Below are positions 54,044-64,000 of a DNA stretch of 64,000 nucleotides, piece after piece. The translations under genes were made by a program, and so were the position numbers. The stretch comes from Earliella scabrosa. Lineage: Eukaryota; Basidiomycota; Agaricomycetes; Polyporales; Polyporaceae. Each line of letters opens with the position of its first letter. Position 1 is the first letter of the stretch. The notes under the pieces are model-generated. The model worked only from the letters and a program-made list of their open reading frames with translations, was not told the origin of the DNA and searched no databases. The stretch lies in contig JABYQQ010000001.1 of NCBI GenBank assembly GCA_022605405.1, positions 1,178,001 through 1,242,000 on the forward strand, written 5' to 3'.

Positions 54044-55247
54044 ATGCGCCTCCTCGCACTCCTCCCGCTCTTCTGTGCGTACGCGACCGCGACCAATATC
54101 GTGGTCACCAATGACGATGGCTGGGCAACCGCGCAGATTCGTCAGACGGTCGACGTTCTCTCCAATGCTGGCCACAATGTACGTCCGCTATCCCCGTCAT
54201 TCCTACTACCACTACGTGCTTGAATAACGCATACGTGTGCACGGACGCAGGTGGTGCTCTCCGCCCCTGCGCTCAACCAGTCGGGACGGAGCTCCCTGTC
54301 AAAGACGCCCGAACCTCTGACGCAGCCGTGCCAGTTTGACACATGTCCAACCGGCTCTCCTGCATATGGCACAAACGCAACAGACCGTGAGTCTAAGCGT
54401 ATACACTTCCATCTAAAACAAAACCCACCCTGCCATCACAGCACGCCTGACCTACGTTAACGGATATCCGTGAGTGCAGGCCAACGCTATGATCTACCCC
54501 CGCATAACGTTGATACCGGGAAATTTTCAGTGTCGATGCGGCGAGATACGGCATCCAGACGACTGGCCCGAAGCACTTCAATGGTGCCGCACCTGGATTC
54601 GTCGTGAGCGGGCCGAACGTGGGCAGTGAGTGTAGATTTGCGAATATCATGTTATACCCACCTTAACGCTAGCTGTAGGCAACCTCGGGGTGGTTGTCTG
54701 GATTTCAGGCACCGTGTAAGTACATGTTCCCGTCCATGTGCCACTTTGACTGACAGTGAGAGGTTGCAGCGGTGCCGCATGCGAAGCTGCCCGGCAAGGT
54801 GTCCCAGCCGCCGCATTTTCAGGAATCAGCGGCTCTTCGGTCTCGTATACCACCCTCGAGTCCGACCCAACAAGCGTATCAGGCCGCGCGGCACAGGTCT
54901 ACTCCAACCTCACCTCGACGTTCGTACGCGCCATCACGTCCACGCCCGGGCCATACCTGCCTCCCGGCGTGATTGTGAACGTCAACTACGCCTCCATCGA
55001 CAAATGCCCGACATCCGCGAGCTACAAGTGGGTGTTCTCGCGCGTCTTTTGGAACATCTTCGCGACGGATGCGGAGACGTGCGGCTCGGACCACTTGCCT
55101 ACGGAGACCGACGTTGTCCATTCGGGCGCTGGATGCTTTGCCAGCGTGTCGGTGATGAGCTCGGACAACAAGCGCGATGTCAACGCGACGCTCCAGAGCC
55201 AGGTGTTCGACCGTCTACAGAGCCTTCCTCTGGCATGCCTTCCGTAG
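54044..55247 (+). CDS. Secreted SurE-like 5'-nucleotidase/acid phosphatase 1
   Basis: Metal-dependent phosphatase of the SurE fold, predicted extracellular. Signal peptide MRLLALLPLFCAYATA is followed directly by IVVTNDDGWATAQIRQ with the metal-binding Asp-Asp. Next exons give VVLSAPALNQSGRSS (conserved SAP...SG), PCQFDTCPTGSPAYG, LTYVNGYP, VDAARYGIQTTGPKHF, FVVSGPNVG (the Asn ligand) and SGTVGAACEAARQGVPAAAF. The last exon carries VSYTTLESDP, VIVNVNYASIDKCP and GCFASVSVMSSDNKRDVNA, ending SLPLACLP. About 300 residues, seven or so exons with short introns, one around NLGVVVW. The most divergent of the three local copies. Confidence 0.85.
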
Positions 55248-55884
55248 ACGAAGATGGATGTGTGGGATGTGAGGTCGGCGCAGTTGGACGCACTATAGGA
55301 GTCGTACGTTCCAATCTTCTAGTCACGTATACCATCATGTTTGCTATTGAGTAACTTCAGGTGTACCCTTCGACACTTTGCATATACGTCGAAATGTGCG
55401 ACATCATCTCTCTTCCAAGACATAGTTGTCGGAGATGATGCTGATGACGATGATCGGATGCTACACTCACTGTGCATTTCTAGCCTGATCTCAGCCTTCA
55501 CCTTCCTAACGACGTTGGACCGAGGAGACGCGGTCGATTACATCATGCTCACTTGCATCCGTTTCGTAACCACGCTGTATGGCTCTGTGTCGTTGCCCAC
55601 TGTCAATTGCGCTGCAGGTATGCAAGGGACCAGCCTGCGCGACTCCCATCTTATCGCAATAATGATGGGCGAATGTTGGATCAGACCTCTGACTACGGTC
55701 CAGCCACGGCCCTTGATCAAGCATCTTCACTGCATAAGTATCATCAGCTGTTGTGAGTGTACTGCATTCTGTTTCTCTGCCCCCCTTGTCCTTCGTCGCA
55801 CCTAGCAGGCCCTTTGCTGCCTCGCACATTTACGTTCTTTTCGCATCCTTTTGCGCCCTTTCCTTTCGTCTTGATTGGAGCAGT
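55248..55884. other. Intergenic region
   Basis: 637 bp between SurE-like gene 1 and the GPI-type protein, same strand. An open frame at 55341-55805 lacks motifs and is not called. Confidence 0.4.
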
Positions 55885-56813
55885 ATGGTTTGCGTGCTAT
55901 CTATTGCGCCAGCGTTTGTGATGATATCGGCGGTGGCCGCCCCTTGTAAGCTCCCCATCTTGAACTTCTTTTGCTAACAAGGCTGGGCTGACGGATGTGC
56001 ATGTGATGCAGATGCAGCGAACGCAGCAGTCGTTCCGCTGTTCATCCCGGACAGCAGACCCGTCGCCGTCTCCGCGGACTTCCTGGGCACGGACGCCGAG
56101 GGACACACGACCTGGCGGCTCGCGCCCGGAGAGGCCAGCGGCACGCTCAGCCCCGCATCCATGCCCACCGGTGCGTCGTCCGAACCCATGCGTTTCGTTC
56201 TGGCGCTGACGCTCCTATCTGTCTGCGTCTCCGTCCTGTCTCCGCCTCTGTCTCTGCAGCAACGATTGTCACGGGCCCAAAGGACATCCACCTGGTCGAA
56301 GACGTCCCGGAGCTCGGCGCAACGCTCCTGGACGACTGCGTCATTGCGGACTCGGACTCGGAGGGCGGCGGGGTTGCCGTCTGCACGGTCCGGCTGTCGA
56401 GCGCGGGCGGGGTCGAGACGGTCGGGGTGAGGACGCAGAGCGTGCGGCCGTTTGAGGTGCAGGTCGCGAGCGTGCCCCCGGGCGTTACGTTCACTGAGGA
56501 CGTTCTTCCACCGGCGGCGACGAAGACCTCTGCCACCACGATCTCAGCGAGTCCCTTTGCCACTGGTGCGCCCGGTCCCGTAGCGTTGGGTACGAAATCC
56601 GGGAGTGCAGAGGGAACAGCAGAGACTGGAGGCGCGGATACCGTCGCGCATAGCACGGACGGTCCCGTTCAGCCACTCGCAGCTCAGGTTGGCGGGGCGG
56701 CGGCGGAGGTCGGGAACTTGAACAGTGCGCCTCGGACGGAGGGGGCGAGGTCGTTGTTGGCTGTTCTGGGTGTAGTTGGGGTTGTCACCTATTATGTGTT
56801 CTGTTTGGTTTGA
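55885..56813 (+). CDS. Putative GPI-anchored or membrane-tethered surface protein
   Basis: Three exons. ATG 55885 gives the signal peptide MVCVLSIAPAFVMISAVAAP. Exon 2 carries VVPLFIPDSRPVAVSADFLG and TTWRLAPGEASGTLSPA. Exon 3 continues ATIVTGPKDIHLVEDVPELG through VCTVRLSSAGGVETVGV, followed by a Thr/Ala/Ser/Gly-rich stalk and a hydrophobic end, LLAVLGVVGVVTYYVFCLV. Signal peptide plus stalk plus C-terminal hydrophobic segment without basic tail is the design of fungal GPI proteins, with a likely omega site in the SAPRTEGARS region. The N-terminal part is probably a beta domain. No enzyme motif. Introns begin GTAAGC and GTGCGT. Unknown function. Confidence 0.75.
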
Positions 56814-57049
56814 AGCTTAATGTCGACGGTACGCTCGATCCGACGACGTACGGTCGGAGGCAAGGCTTCGAAGTTTCGCGTGCTGCGCGTGTGACCGATC
56901 GCGAACGTGACGGTGACCCACGCGTTGAGGCGCGGGAATAGCCGCCGACGTATGGTCTCCAACGACCTCGACTCAGACCGCCATCTCCAGTCTCCTCCAC
57001 ACCCTCGCTCACGACATTGACGACCTGAACGACGACTCTACTGCGAAAG

Positions 57050-58372
57050 ATGCCTGGCCCGCGTAACCAGAAGAAGAAGAAGGCGCAGAAGAAGAAAGCA
57101 CAAGAACGCAAGTCTCTCGACGACTTGCATGACTGCAGTACTCAGGATACCCTTCAGCAGCCCCAGCCATCCGATAGCGCCTCTCCCAGTGCCATAGATG
57201 CATCTGTCTCTGCAGAAACGCAAGCATTGACTCCGGAACTAGCGTCAATTCGTGCGGATGAAGGTGAAACCGAGGTGCCACATAGTAGCCCACCACCGCC
57301 AGAAGCTGTCACTGCCCCTGCGACGGAGTGGCCATCCGAATCTCCACAGCATTCCCACTACTCTCCATCTGCCCAAGAACACGCTGAAGAACCTCCAATA
57401 CCCCCTTCGCTGCTCAAGACTCCCCTCATACACGATCCTGGAGATGGCCCGCGCGTCAAAGACACGCAGGCATTCCTCGTGTCGCGCTTCGCTGCCCCTC
57501 CATCCCTGGATGACCCGTTATGCGCCGAGTTCGCGGACGAAGCCGTGCTGCAGATGCTCTGCACCATCCTCCCGGAGGAGACTGCTATGGTACGTGTTTC
57601 GCATCAGGATGTAAATACATGTCCCGCCGACCCTGATGCTGACTGTGGGTGGGTGGGGGGCAGATCTTGTGGTATAACAAGAGCAGGCGGAACGCGCGCA
57701 TATGCCCGGCGTGTCACAGGCTATATAGACTGGGAGACGTTCTCCCGGACCACCTGGTCGGCGAGGACGCGAGGGACCAGAGCACGACGCAGGTTTCGCC
57801 GTATCGTGCGCGGGAGCAGCAATTGAGTGGCCTATGTGAGTTCTGCCCTCCTCTCTCCTCTCTTCTCTTCCCTTCCTTTCCCGCCCCTTCGCCAGAATGC
57901 AAACTGAGAGAGCCCATCCTCAGGCTCCCCGATATGCTTCATTCTCGCCTCGTACAACTACCCGGGGGCAATACGCTCGACATGGGGCCGCATGGCGGAA
58001 GAGCTGGATGACGAGACGTGGGACCTGTTGGACGCCCCAGGTCAGCGTGCGAACGACATGGGGCTTGGAATGTTGCTGAAGATGACACGCTGCCATGACC
58101 TGGGGCTTGGGCAGCTGTTCTTCCCGGATATGGAGTTCGACTCGGACGCGACATGCAACGAGCCGGACAGCGAGAGGGAGGAGGATATGAAGGAGAAGAA
58201 GTGGGTAAAGGAAGGGTCGGCGGATAGAGAGGACAGGGCGGAGGAGGAGGTTACCGTGAAGATGGCGACGGTTGCGCTGGATAGCGTAGTCTCGTCCCCA
58301 TCCGTTCTGGCGGCTCGTCCCTCGCCTCCCAGAACGTCTGGTGCATTTCGGGCTCGGCTGCAGGGTCTGTGA
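57050..58372 (+). CDS. Conserved basidiomycete protein with paired-cysteine motifs
   Basis: Unknown function. The Lys-rich N-terminus (KKKKAQKKKAQERK) could be a nuclear or nucleolar signal. A disordered Ser/Pro/Glu-rich region follows to about residue 140. Then comes a folded part with DPLCAEFADEAVLQMLCTIL, the exon-2 start ILWYNKSRRNARICPACHRL with YRLGDVLPDHL, and EQQLSGL joining by a GTGAGT...TCCTCAG intron to CSPICFILASYNYPGAIRST and WGRMAEELDDETWDLL. CPAC and CSPIC could bind zinc. The last part is acidic and ends FRARLQGL. Using the earlier acceptor CGCCAG instead would give an immediate stop. I recall similar uncharacterised proteins in Agaricomycetes but no name. Confidence 0.72.
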
Positions 58373-59393
58373 CGATCAGTCACCGGCGCTCGGCATGTCA
58401 GGCTTTGTCAGCTCCTGCAACGGGCCGCCCTTCCGATTTGGTGCCACAGTGCCCATTCGTACTTACCTTCATACTTCGTTCCACGGCGGTCAGGCCCAGT
58501 CTGACGCAATTAAAACGCGGCCTGACAAAAGAAGACGAAGTAGAGTATGGAATACTGCAAATGCGATGCAAACCGTTGAAAGATCCGCCATAAAGTTCCG
58601 CTTGAGTGTGTAGTATCTTCGGTTTATATACATGTGAACGAACTCTACTCGCGCTCTGACATCAACGCTGTTGCAAAGACAGTGCTAGCAGTAGTTACTC
58701 CTTATATTAATGCAATGAGCTTGAGTCCTTGGTTCCGAGGCTGCATGATGCCACTGGCACATTGCGAGTGCAATGAGTTGGTACCGGTGGGATTCAGGTG
58801 CAATCGGCTTCCTTCCTTGTTCCAGCATGTATAGCATTGATTGCTCTTTATTGCCGCTGCTGAGACGAACAATCTGCAGAGTCCAGACCTTGCAAAACAA
58901 CAAACGACAGGCAGGCTCGTACTTATGGATAGCAAGCATAACGCTCATGTTACCGTCGGAGATCACACCGGATCATCGGCAGTGACATCCGCGAGCGCCA
59001 ATGTCACAGACCCCGAAGCCGAGCCCGAAATGCACCAGACGTTCTACACGGCTCTCCTGCACGGCGCACACCTCTCCCCCGTGAGAACCTCCAAGACTTT
59101 CGCTTAGGACTCACCTCCTCCCATCAATCCTCCCGATCGCAGAGCCGGCTGAGCGTTAGCGAAGCTGCAGGAGAGCCTGTAGAACGTCTGGAACCGAGAC
59201 TATGGATAGCGGTGTTGATGCTGCTGCCACATGACAGTCGGGACGGGATACGGGTGAGGTTCCATACAGCTTTCGTGCTTTGACACATCGGACAGGCTAT
59301 CCTGGATATGCATAACAATCCATCGTTTGCGAGCACACATCCTACATCCCTTCAGAGTACCTCTTTGGTGCGTCGTCCTCTTCCCCTCCACCT
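58373..59393. other. Convergent intergenic region
   Basis: 1 kb between the Cys-motif protein and SurE-like gene 2. Short frames only, none supported. Confidence 0.4.
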
Positions 59394-60648
59394 TCACGCA
59401 TCGAAGCACGTCAAGATCCCCGAGGGCGTCAGCCTCTCCAGAACCAGCGCCTGCACATCCGCGCTCACGTCCCCCTTGGTCGTCGCGTTCATAACCGTGA
59501 CGCTCGCAAAGCACCCCGCGCCAATAACCGCGCGCTCGTCCGGCAAGGCCGTGCTCCCGCACGTCGCGACGTCCTCCTCGCCGGTGTTCCTGTACAGCCG
59601 CGTGAAGACGTACTTGAAGTCGCTCGCGCTCGTGCACGCGCCGTCCGGGAAGCGCGCCGCCGCGTAGTTCACGTTCACGATCGTCCCCGCCGGGACGATC
59701 GGGCGCGCGTCCGGCGCGAGGAGCGTGCGGGTGAAGTTCGCGGTCATGGCGGCGTAGAGGAGCGCGGCGCGGGTGCTGGGGCGGTCGGGATCCGAGGTGA
59801 GCGTCGTGTAGGACACCTGGTCGCCGACTGCGCCTGAGAAGGCGGTCGCGGGAATGCCCTGCTTCGCGGCCTCGCAGGCCGCCCCGCTGGTTGAACGCCA
59901 TCAGTCCTGCTGATAGATGGGGAGGAAGCAAAGTTGAAGAAAGGACATACACGGTCCCCGAGATCAGGACAGTGTCTCCGGCGTTGCCTGCACAGAAATG
60001 GTGAGTGTGCATACGCGCGAATGGTTCTACAGCGATTGAGACTTACTGCCAATGTTAGGTCCGCTGACGACGAAGTCCGGAGCTGCGCCCCAGAACTGGG
60101 GTGCGAGTGTCTCGATACCGTATCTGGCCGAGTCCACGCTGGAAAAGCATACGTGCATCGCGAGTGAGTCCACACCGTGTCCCGGTGGTCTGGGATGCAT
60201 CGCTCACGGAAATGCGTTCACGTAGTTGAGTCGCGCTGTTGTGAGCGAGTTCAGCACTTGAGATAGCCAAGTGGTCGAGTGCAATGGAAGGAACTCACTG
60301 TCGCTCGCGTTGAAGCCCACCGCAGGTGAGCCTGCTGGACAAGTGTTGAACTGGCATGGCTCGCGCAGGGGCTCGGGCGGAGCAGTCGACGAGCCGGCTC
60401 CAGACTTCCCCAAAGCGGGAGCTGAGAGTACGACCTGCATATCCAAGCATATCTAGGTCAGCTCCCGGCAATACATAGACAAAGAGTAGACCTACGTCGA
60501 ACCCGGCGTCCACGAGCGCATCGCGTTGCGCGCGGACCTGCGCGGTAGCCCACCCGTCGTCGTTGGTCAAGATGAGGTTCTGCGCTGCGACGCCCTGGAG
60601 AAAGACGCTAAGAGAGACGGCTTGGAGAAGGTATGCCCAGCACTGCAT
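59394..60648 (-). CDS. Secreted SurE-like 5'-nucleotidase/acid phosphatase 2
   Basis: Predicted extracellular SurE-fold phosphatase. Signal peptide MQCWAYLLQAVSLSVFLQG is followed by LILTNDDGWATAQVRAQRDA (metal-binding Asp pair). Exons continue VVLSAPALGKSGAGSS, PCQFNTCPAGSPAVGFN, ARLNYVNAFP, VDSARYGIETLAPQFWGAAP, FVVSGPNIG, NAGDTVLISGTV and GAACEAAKQGIPATAF. The last exon runs VSYTTLTSDP to SGILTCFDA. Same exon plan as the gene at 61525, with its last 140 residues aligning without a gap, so the two are tandem duplicates. TATAAG at 60727-60732 lies about 80 bp upstream. Intact. Confidence 0.87.
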
Positions 60649-61524
60649 GGTTGCGCGACCGCTCTAACTGACAGCCTTGTCGGGAGTGCGAAGAGGCCAC
60701 GTATCCCGCGCACCGAATGCCGGCTGCTTATAACACGGCTCGAACACCAACCTGCGCAGATGCTCATGTGCTGCTGCCCAGCCCCTCGCACAGGCTAGGC
60801 ATATGCAACATACCTCTGACCGCCATATGGCGCTGGGAGAGGTGAGACCGTAACAGACTTCCCGGTGCGAGACGTGACTGATTATGGCCATCTGCCGAAA
60901 GCTGCACGGAGGCATGTTCGGACAGAAGCAGGCGCCATACGGAGCGGTCTGGTCACAGGTTCGTCTCCATGGCTAGACTCTGGCCGATGGTACACCCAGC
61001 GCAGTGGTGAGTGCGTTCATGTGGTACGGATTATGTTGACCGTAGTCGGTGGCCATCTGAGCAACGCGTAGATCAACAATGCTCAGTATACGCGATGCTT
61101 CTTGACTGCGGTACCGAATTGATGCATGACTTCATACGGCGGAGCCTTTGGCTCCATCTCATAACAAGACACATGGGTCACTGGGATGAGGAACTGAGCA
61201 AGGTCACCATGCTCATCATGAACGTAAGTATGCATGGATCCTACGCAACGCAGTCAGTGCTGTGCAAAGCCTCGACCGGGAGGGTTCTCGCTGCGACCAC
61301 CGCGATATGGCAACTAACATTACGTTGCAGTTGCTCTGACTGTCGACACGGTATGTACCTGTGGGTTGGTTCGGCTCTGATCTTTGCACTATCTTTACAT
61401 GGTCATGAACTGATCACAACCGTATCCTACGAGCTAGTCGCAGACAACCCCAATGACGTAATTTGCAAGCATGCGCCGCCTGCCCAGGATCACTATCCTA
61501 CATACACGCCCTTCTCCTCTCATT
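60649..61524. other. Intergenic region between SurE-like genes 2 and 3
   Basis: 876 bp with the TATAAG promoter of gene 2 (60727-60732) and the 3' region of gene 3. No other gene seen. Confidence 0.45.
60727..60732 (-). promoter_or_regulatory. TATA box of SurE-like gene 2
   Basis: TATAAG on the minus strand, 79-84 bp upstream of the ATG at 60648. Confidence 0.6.
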
Positions 61525-62759
61525 TCAATCATCGAAGCATGTCAGCAATCCCGAAGGCGTCAGCCTCTGGAGCACCTGCGCCTGCACACCCGCGCTCACG
61601 TCCGACTTCGTCGTCGCGTTCATGACCGTCACGCTCGCAAAGCAACCCGCGCGAACTACAGTTCCCTCGTCCGGGAGGCGCGTCGTCCCACACGTATTCA
61701 CGTCGACCGCGCTAGAATCCTGGACGAGGCGCGTGAAGATCCACCGGAAGTCGCTCGCGCTAGTGCACGCGCCGTTGGGGAAGTGCGTGGACGCGAAGTT
61801 GACGTTGACGATGGTCCCTGCGGGGAGGACCGGGCGCGCGGCGGGCGTCAGGAGAGTGCGGGTGAAGTTCGTGGTGAGCGCGGCGTAGAGGACTGCGGAG
61901 CGGGAGCTAGAGGCGTTGGGCGAGGAGGTGAGCGTGGTGTAGGACACCTGGGATCCGGTTGAGCCCGAAAACGCGGTCGCGGGGATGCCTTCCTTGGCTG
62001 CCTCGCAAGCCGCGCCACTGTGCCGGGTGTACGCTGTCAGTCATGCTCTGGGTGCGTGAACTCCAGGAATGACGGGACTTACACCGTGCCGGAGTTCCGG
62101 GTGACGGTCCCGAGGTTGTCTGGATCTGCGGTGAGTCTTCGCGAATGGCAATCGTATGAGAGCCACTGACTGCCAATGTTAGGGCCGCTGACCATAAAGT
62201 CTGGCGGGGAGCCGAAGAACTGAGGTGCAAGCGTTTGGATGCCAAACCGGACCGAATCCACCCTGCAGATGCAGATCGTTCAAGTGAGTCTTCGTCGTAC
62301 CTGGCGAGATTGTCAGAAGCTCTACTCACGGGAACGAGTTCACATAGTTCAAACGGGCTATTCTTGGTGTCAGCACCCAAAGTGTCCGGGAGGCCTGCCG
62401 AAGGCGCAGCACCCACTGTCGCTTTGATTGAAGCCTGTCGCGGGCGAGCCTGCTGGGCAGGTGTTGAACTCGCATGGCTCGCTGAGCGGCTGCGGCGGGG
62501 CAGTCGAGGAGCCAGTCCCGGACTCCTGCTGCGCCGGGGCTGAAAGGACCACCTAGACGTTCGTCAGCTCCTTCGACACCTCATCAAGTCTCGACAGCAT
62601 GCCTACATTGAATCCGGCATCGACGAGCGCATCGCGTTGTGCGCGGATCTGCGCGGTAGCCCATCCATCGTCATTCGTCAGGATGATCTTCTGCGCCACG
62701 GCATGCTCGAGGAGGAGGACGAGTGCGATCGCTTGGAGAAGGTATGTCCAGCACTGCAT
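61525..62759 (-). CDS. Secreted SurE-like 5'-nucleotidase/acid phosphatase 3
   Basis: Tandem duplicate of the gene at 59394. Signal peptide MQCWTYLLQAIALVLLLEHA, then IILTNDDGWATAQIRAQRDA. Exons give VVLSAPAQQESGTGSS, PCEFNTCPAGSPATGFN, NSFP, VDSVRFGIQTLAPQFFGSPP, FMVSGPNIG, NLGTVTRNSGTV and GAACEAAKEGIPATAF. The last exon runs VSYTTLTSSP to SGLLTCFDD. The segment between SGPNIG and SGTV (VTRN) differs from the VLI of gene 2 and from other SurE proteins, so either the local splice model is off by a few codons or this loop has changed. TTTAAAAG at 62841-62848 stands at TATA distance. Confidence 0.85.
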
Positions 62760-62840
62760 CCTTGCGCGATTGCCGTGGTTCACAGCGCTATAGTGGGGAG
62801 AGAGGCGGAATTACGCCGATAGCGCACCGGTTGCAGGCCG

Positions 62841-62848
62841 CTTTTAAA
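62841..62848 (-). promoter_or_regulatory. TATA-like box of SurE-like gene 3
   Basis: TTTAAAAG on the minus strand, 82-89 bp upstream of the ATG at 62759. Confidence 0.5.
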
Positions 62849-63441
62849 CCTGCTTCGAGCCAGCCTCCAGCCTCAGCAAGAACGCATGTGCCAGCTCCGG
62901 AGTATGCGCACGTTCGTCGACCCGCCATTCAATGAGCAGCGAACGCCTTTGACGCACCATATGGAAGCAGAAGTGGTGAGACTCTCGGAGGCATTGCTAG
63001 GGCGAAAGGTGTCCAGTTATGGCAATCGTCGCAGAGGCTTACTGGCAGAGAAGCAGGCACCTTACGAAACCGGTGATCACCGGTTCGTCCTTCGTTGCCA
63101 GTGCTATGGCTGAACTGACTGGATATACTTACAGCCTGAGCCAACGCTCAACGCTGATGATCGCAACATGTACATCGTCATTTGCACGTCCAGCAGTCTT
63201 CAATCGCGTGGTTTGGGGGGCGATCACGGTGCATGCTGACCTTCACGTTGTGGGGCTTGAATGCTACGAGACCGGGATTGCATCGTTCGTGTCGATACAC
63301 ACTTGCGATGCCAGCAAGGTTTTGCATCCTTTTATTCAAATTGCCCACACACCGGACCCGCATCAAACGCCACGGTGACTGCAGCCATGTTTTATCCTCA
63401 TGACCTCTTGGTGACGAACGTAGAGACTAATAGGTCGAATG

Positions 63442-63493
63442 GATCCTCTGTTAGGAAAGGTACGCGCGATCCTCTGTTAGGAAAGGTACGCGC
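63442..63493 (+). repeat. 26-bp tandem duplication
   Basis: Two perfect copies of a 26-bp unit beginning GATCCTCTGTTAGGAAAGG at 63442 and 63468. A recent slippage event. Confidence 0.92.
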
Positions 63494-63828
63494 GCTCTGC
63501 CTCCAGTCGTCCGCTTCGATCCTTGTGCTGACCGTTTGACTCATGTCTGTAGGGAACATGAACGGCAGCCAGGGTTAGCCTGACCCCACGTACCCGGCAT
63601 CTCGCCATATCCACATCTCGCTCAGTCCTGACGCCACCGCCGAGTTCGACAATGCGATTGCTGTTGACTCGTGCGTCTCATCGTCCTCTGCCGCGTCTGT
63701 TACTATTAGGTTCAACTCTAACTCATATCTTGTGTCGCCCCCTGGCAAGTGGCATAATGCCGGCAAGATTCATATAGCGCGCATGACCTTCCCGCTATGT
63801 TTCGCTGTTGAGCGCATGTAGTATACAG

Positions 63829-64000
63829 TGTGCTGATCTCGAGGCAAGCTGGCAGCAGGTTCCGCTAGCTCACGCGGCTCGAGGAAGAGGTGCGTGCTTC
63901 ATCAGAGCGATATTTGTCATAGCGCTGACTGCATCTTGTAGACAACTGGGAGTATCACAGACGGCTCGTCAACGCCCTGATCGACACAGTGGCGACCGAG
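63829..64000 (+). CDS. Partial gene leaving the right edge
   Basis: Exon ending ARGR before donor GTGCGTGCTT, a 50-60-nt intron ending CATCTTGTAG, then an exon encoding DNWEYHRRLVNALIDTVATE up to the window end. The upstream exon reads EASWQQVPLAHAARGR after a possible acceptor ATACAG at 63828. No family recognised. The 5' end is not determined. Confidence 0.35.

Larger units (their letters stand above)
62760..63828. other. Intergenic region with possible exon
   Basis: Promoter of SurE-like gene 3, then no clear gene. A plus-strand frame of about 80 codons without ATG is open from about 63577 to 63822 and includes HIHISLSPDATAEFDNAIAV. It could be an exon of the right-edge gene or chance. 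Confidence 0.3.

Noticed and set aside
61011..61625. 204-codon plus-strand ORF
   Set aside because: It runs antisense into the 3' end of SurE-like gene 3, and its upstream part has no recognisable domain.
1..64000. tRNA, rRNA and CRISPR features
   Set aside because: Stretches resembling GGTTCGA B-boxes (for example near 13483 and 24407) lack a matching A-box or cloverleaf. No rRNA-like or regularly spaced direct repeats were seen.

Overview
The window is nuclear DNA of a basidiomycete fungus, most likely an Agaricomycete close to the wood-decay polypores. The evidence is the density of short GT-AG introns (mostly 45-70 nt), CT-rich promoters with TATA boxes, and a fungal gene set that includes an aryl-alcohol dehydrogenase, DUF6533 membrane proteins, F-box proteins, a cytochrome P450 and secreted SurE-type phosphatases. 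Gene models were built by hand from translated exons and splice sites. Coordinates give the outer limits of each CDS, and introns lie inside them.

Layout. 1-4.3 kb: a hypothetical ORF and a seven-exon aryl-alcohol dehydrogenase (both minus), then an HSP20 chaperone (plus) with a perfect heat-shock element. 4.9-8.4 kb: no protein gene, but a foldback element and a striking array of duplicated exon/intron-like modules that may be a spliced noncoding RNA. 8.7-10.9 kb: a METTL14-type MT-A70 protein with a Met/Gly-rich tail. 11.6-22.7 kb (minus): an ERCC6L2-like Snf2 ATPase, a multi-pass membrane protein and cytosolic leucyl-tRNA synthetase. 23-29.3 kb: a possible very small gene, an F-box protein and a Kes1-like oxysterol-binding protein. 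30.6-46.5 kb: an accessory block in which two families each occur twice. These are small secreted proteins at 30.6 and 46.5 kb and DUF6533 proteins at 36.6 and 43.2 kb. Between them lie an SLC49-like MFS transporter, an F-box protein and a P450. 47.4-53.5 kb: an F-box protein, the tRNA pseudouridine synthase Pus3, and a branched-chain aminotransferase carrying one exceptionally long intron. 54-62.8 kb: three secreted SurE-like phosphatase genes around a GPI-type surface protein and a conserved cysteine-containing protein. A partial gene leaves the right edge.

Functionally, the window mixes RNA and translation housekeeping (MT-A70, LeuRS, Pus3), DNA repair (ERCC6L2-like), lipid exchange (Kes1) and amino-acid metabolism (BCAT) with fast-evolving secreted, membrane and F-box families. 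No operon logic applies. No tRNA, rRNA or CRISPR was recognised. The observations most worth following are the duplicated exon/intron array at 5.2-8.4 kb, a targeting-like extension upstream of the LeuRS ATG, the structured 858-nt BCAT intron, and the secreted paralogue that gained a membrane tail.
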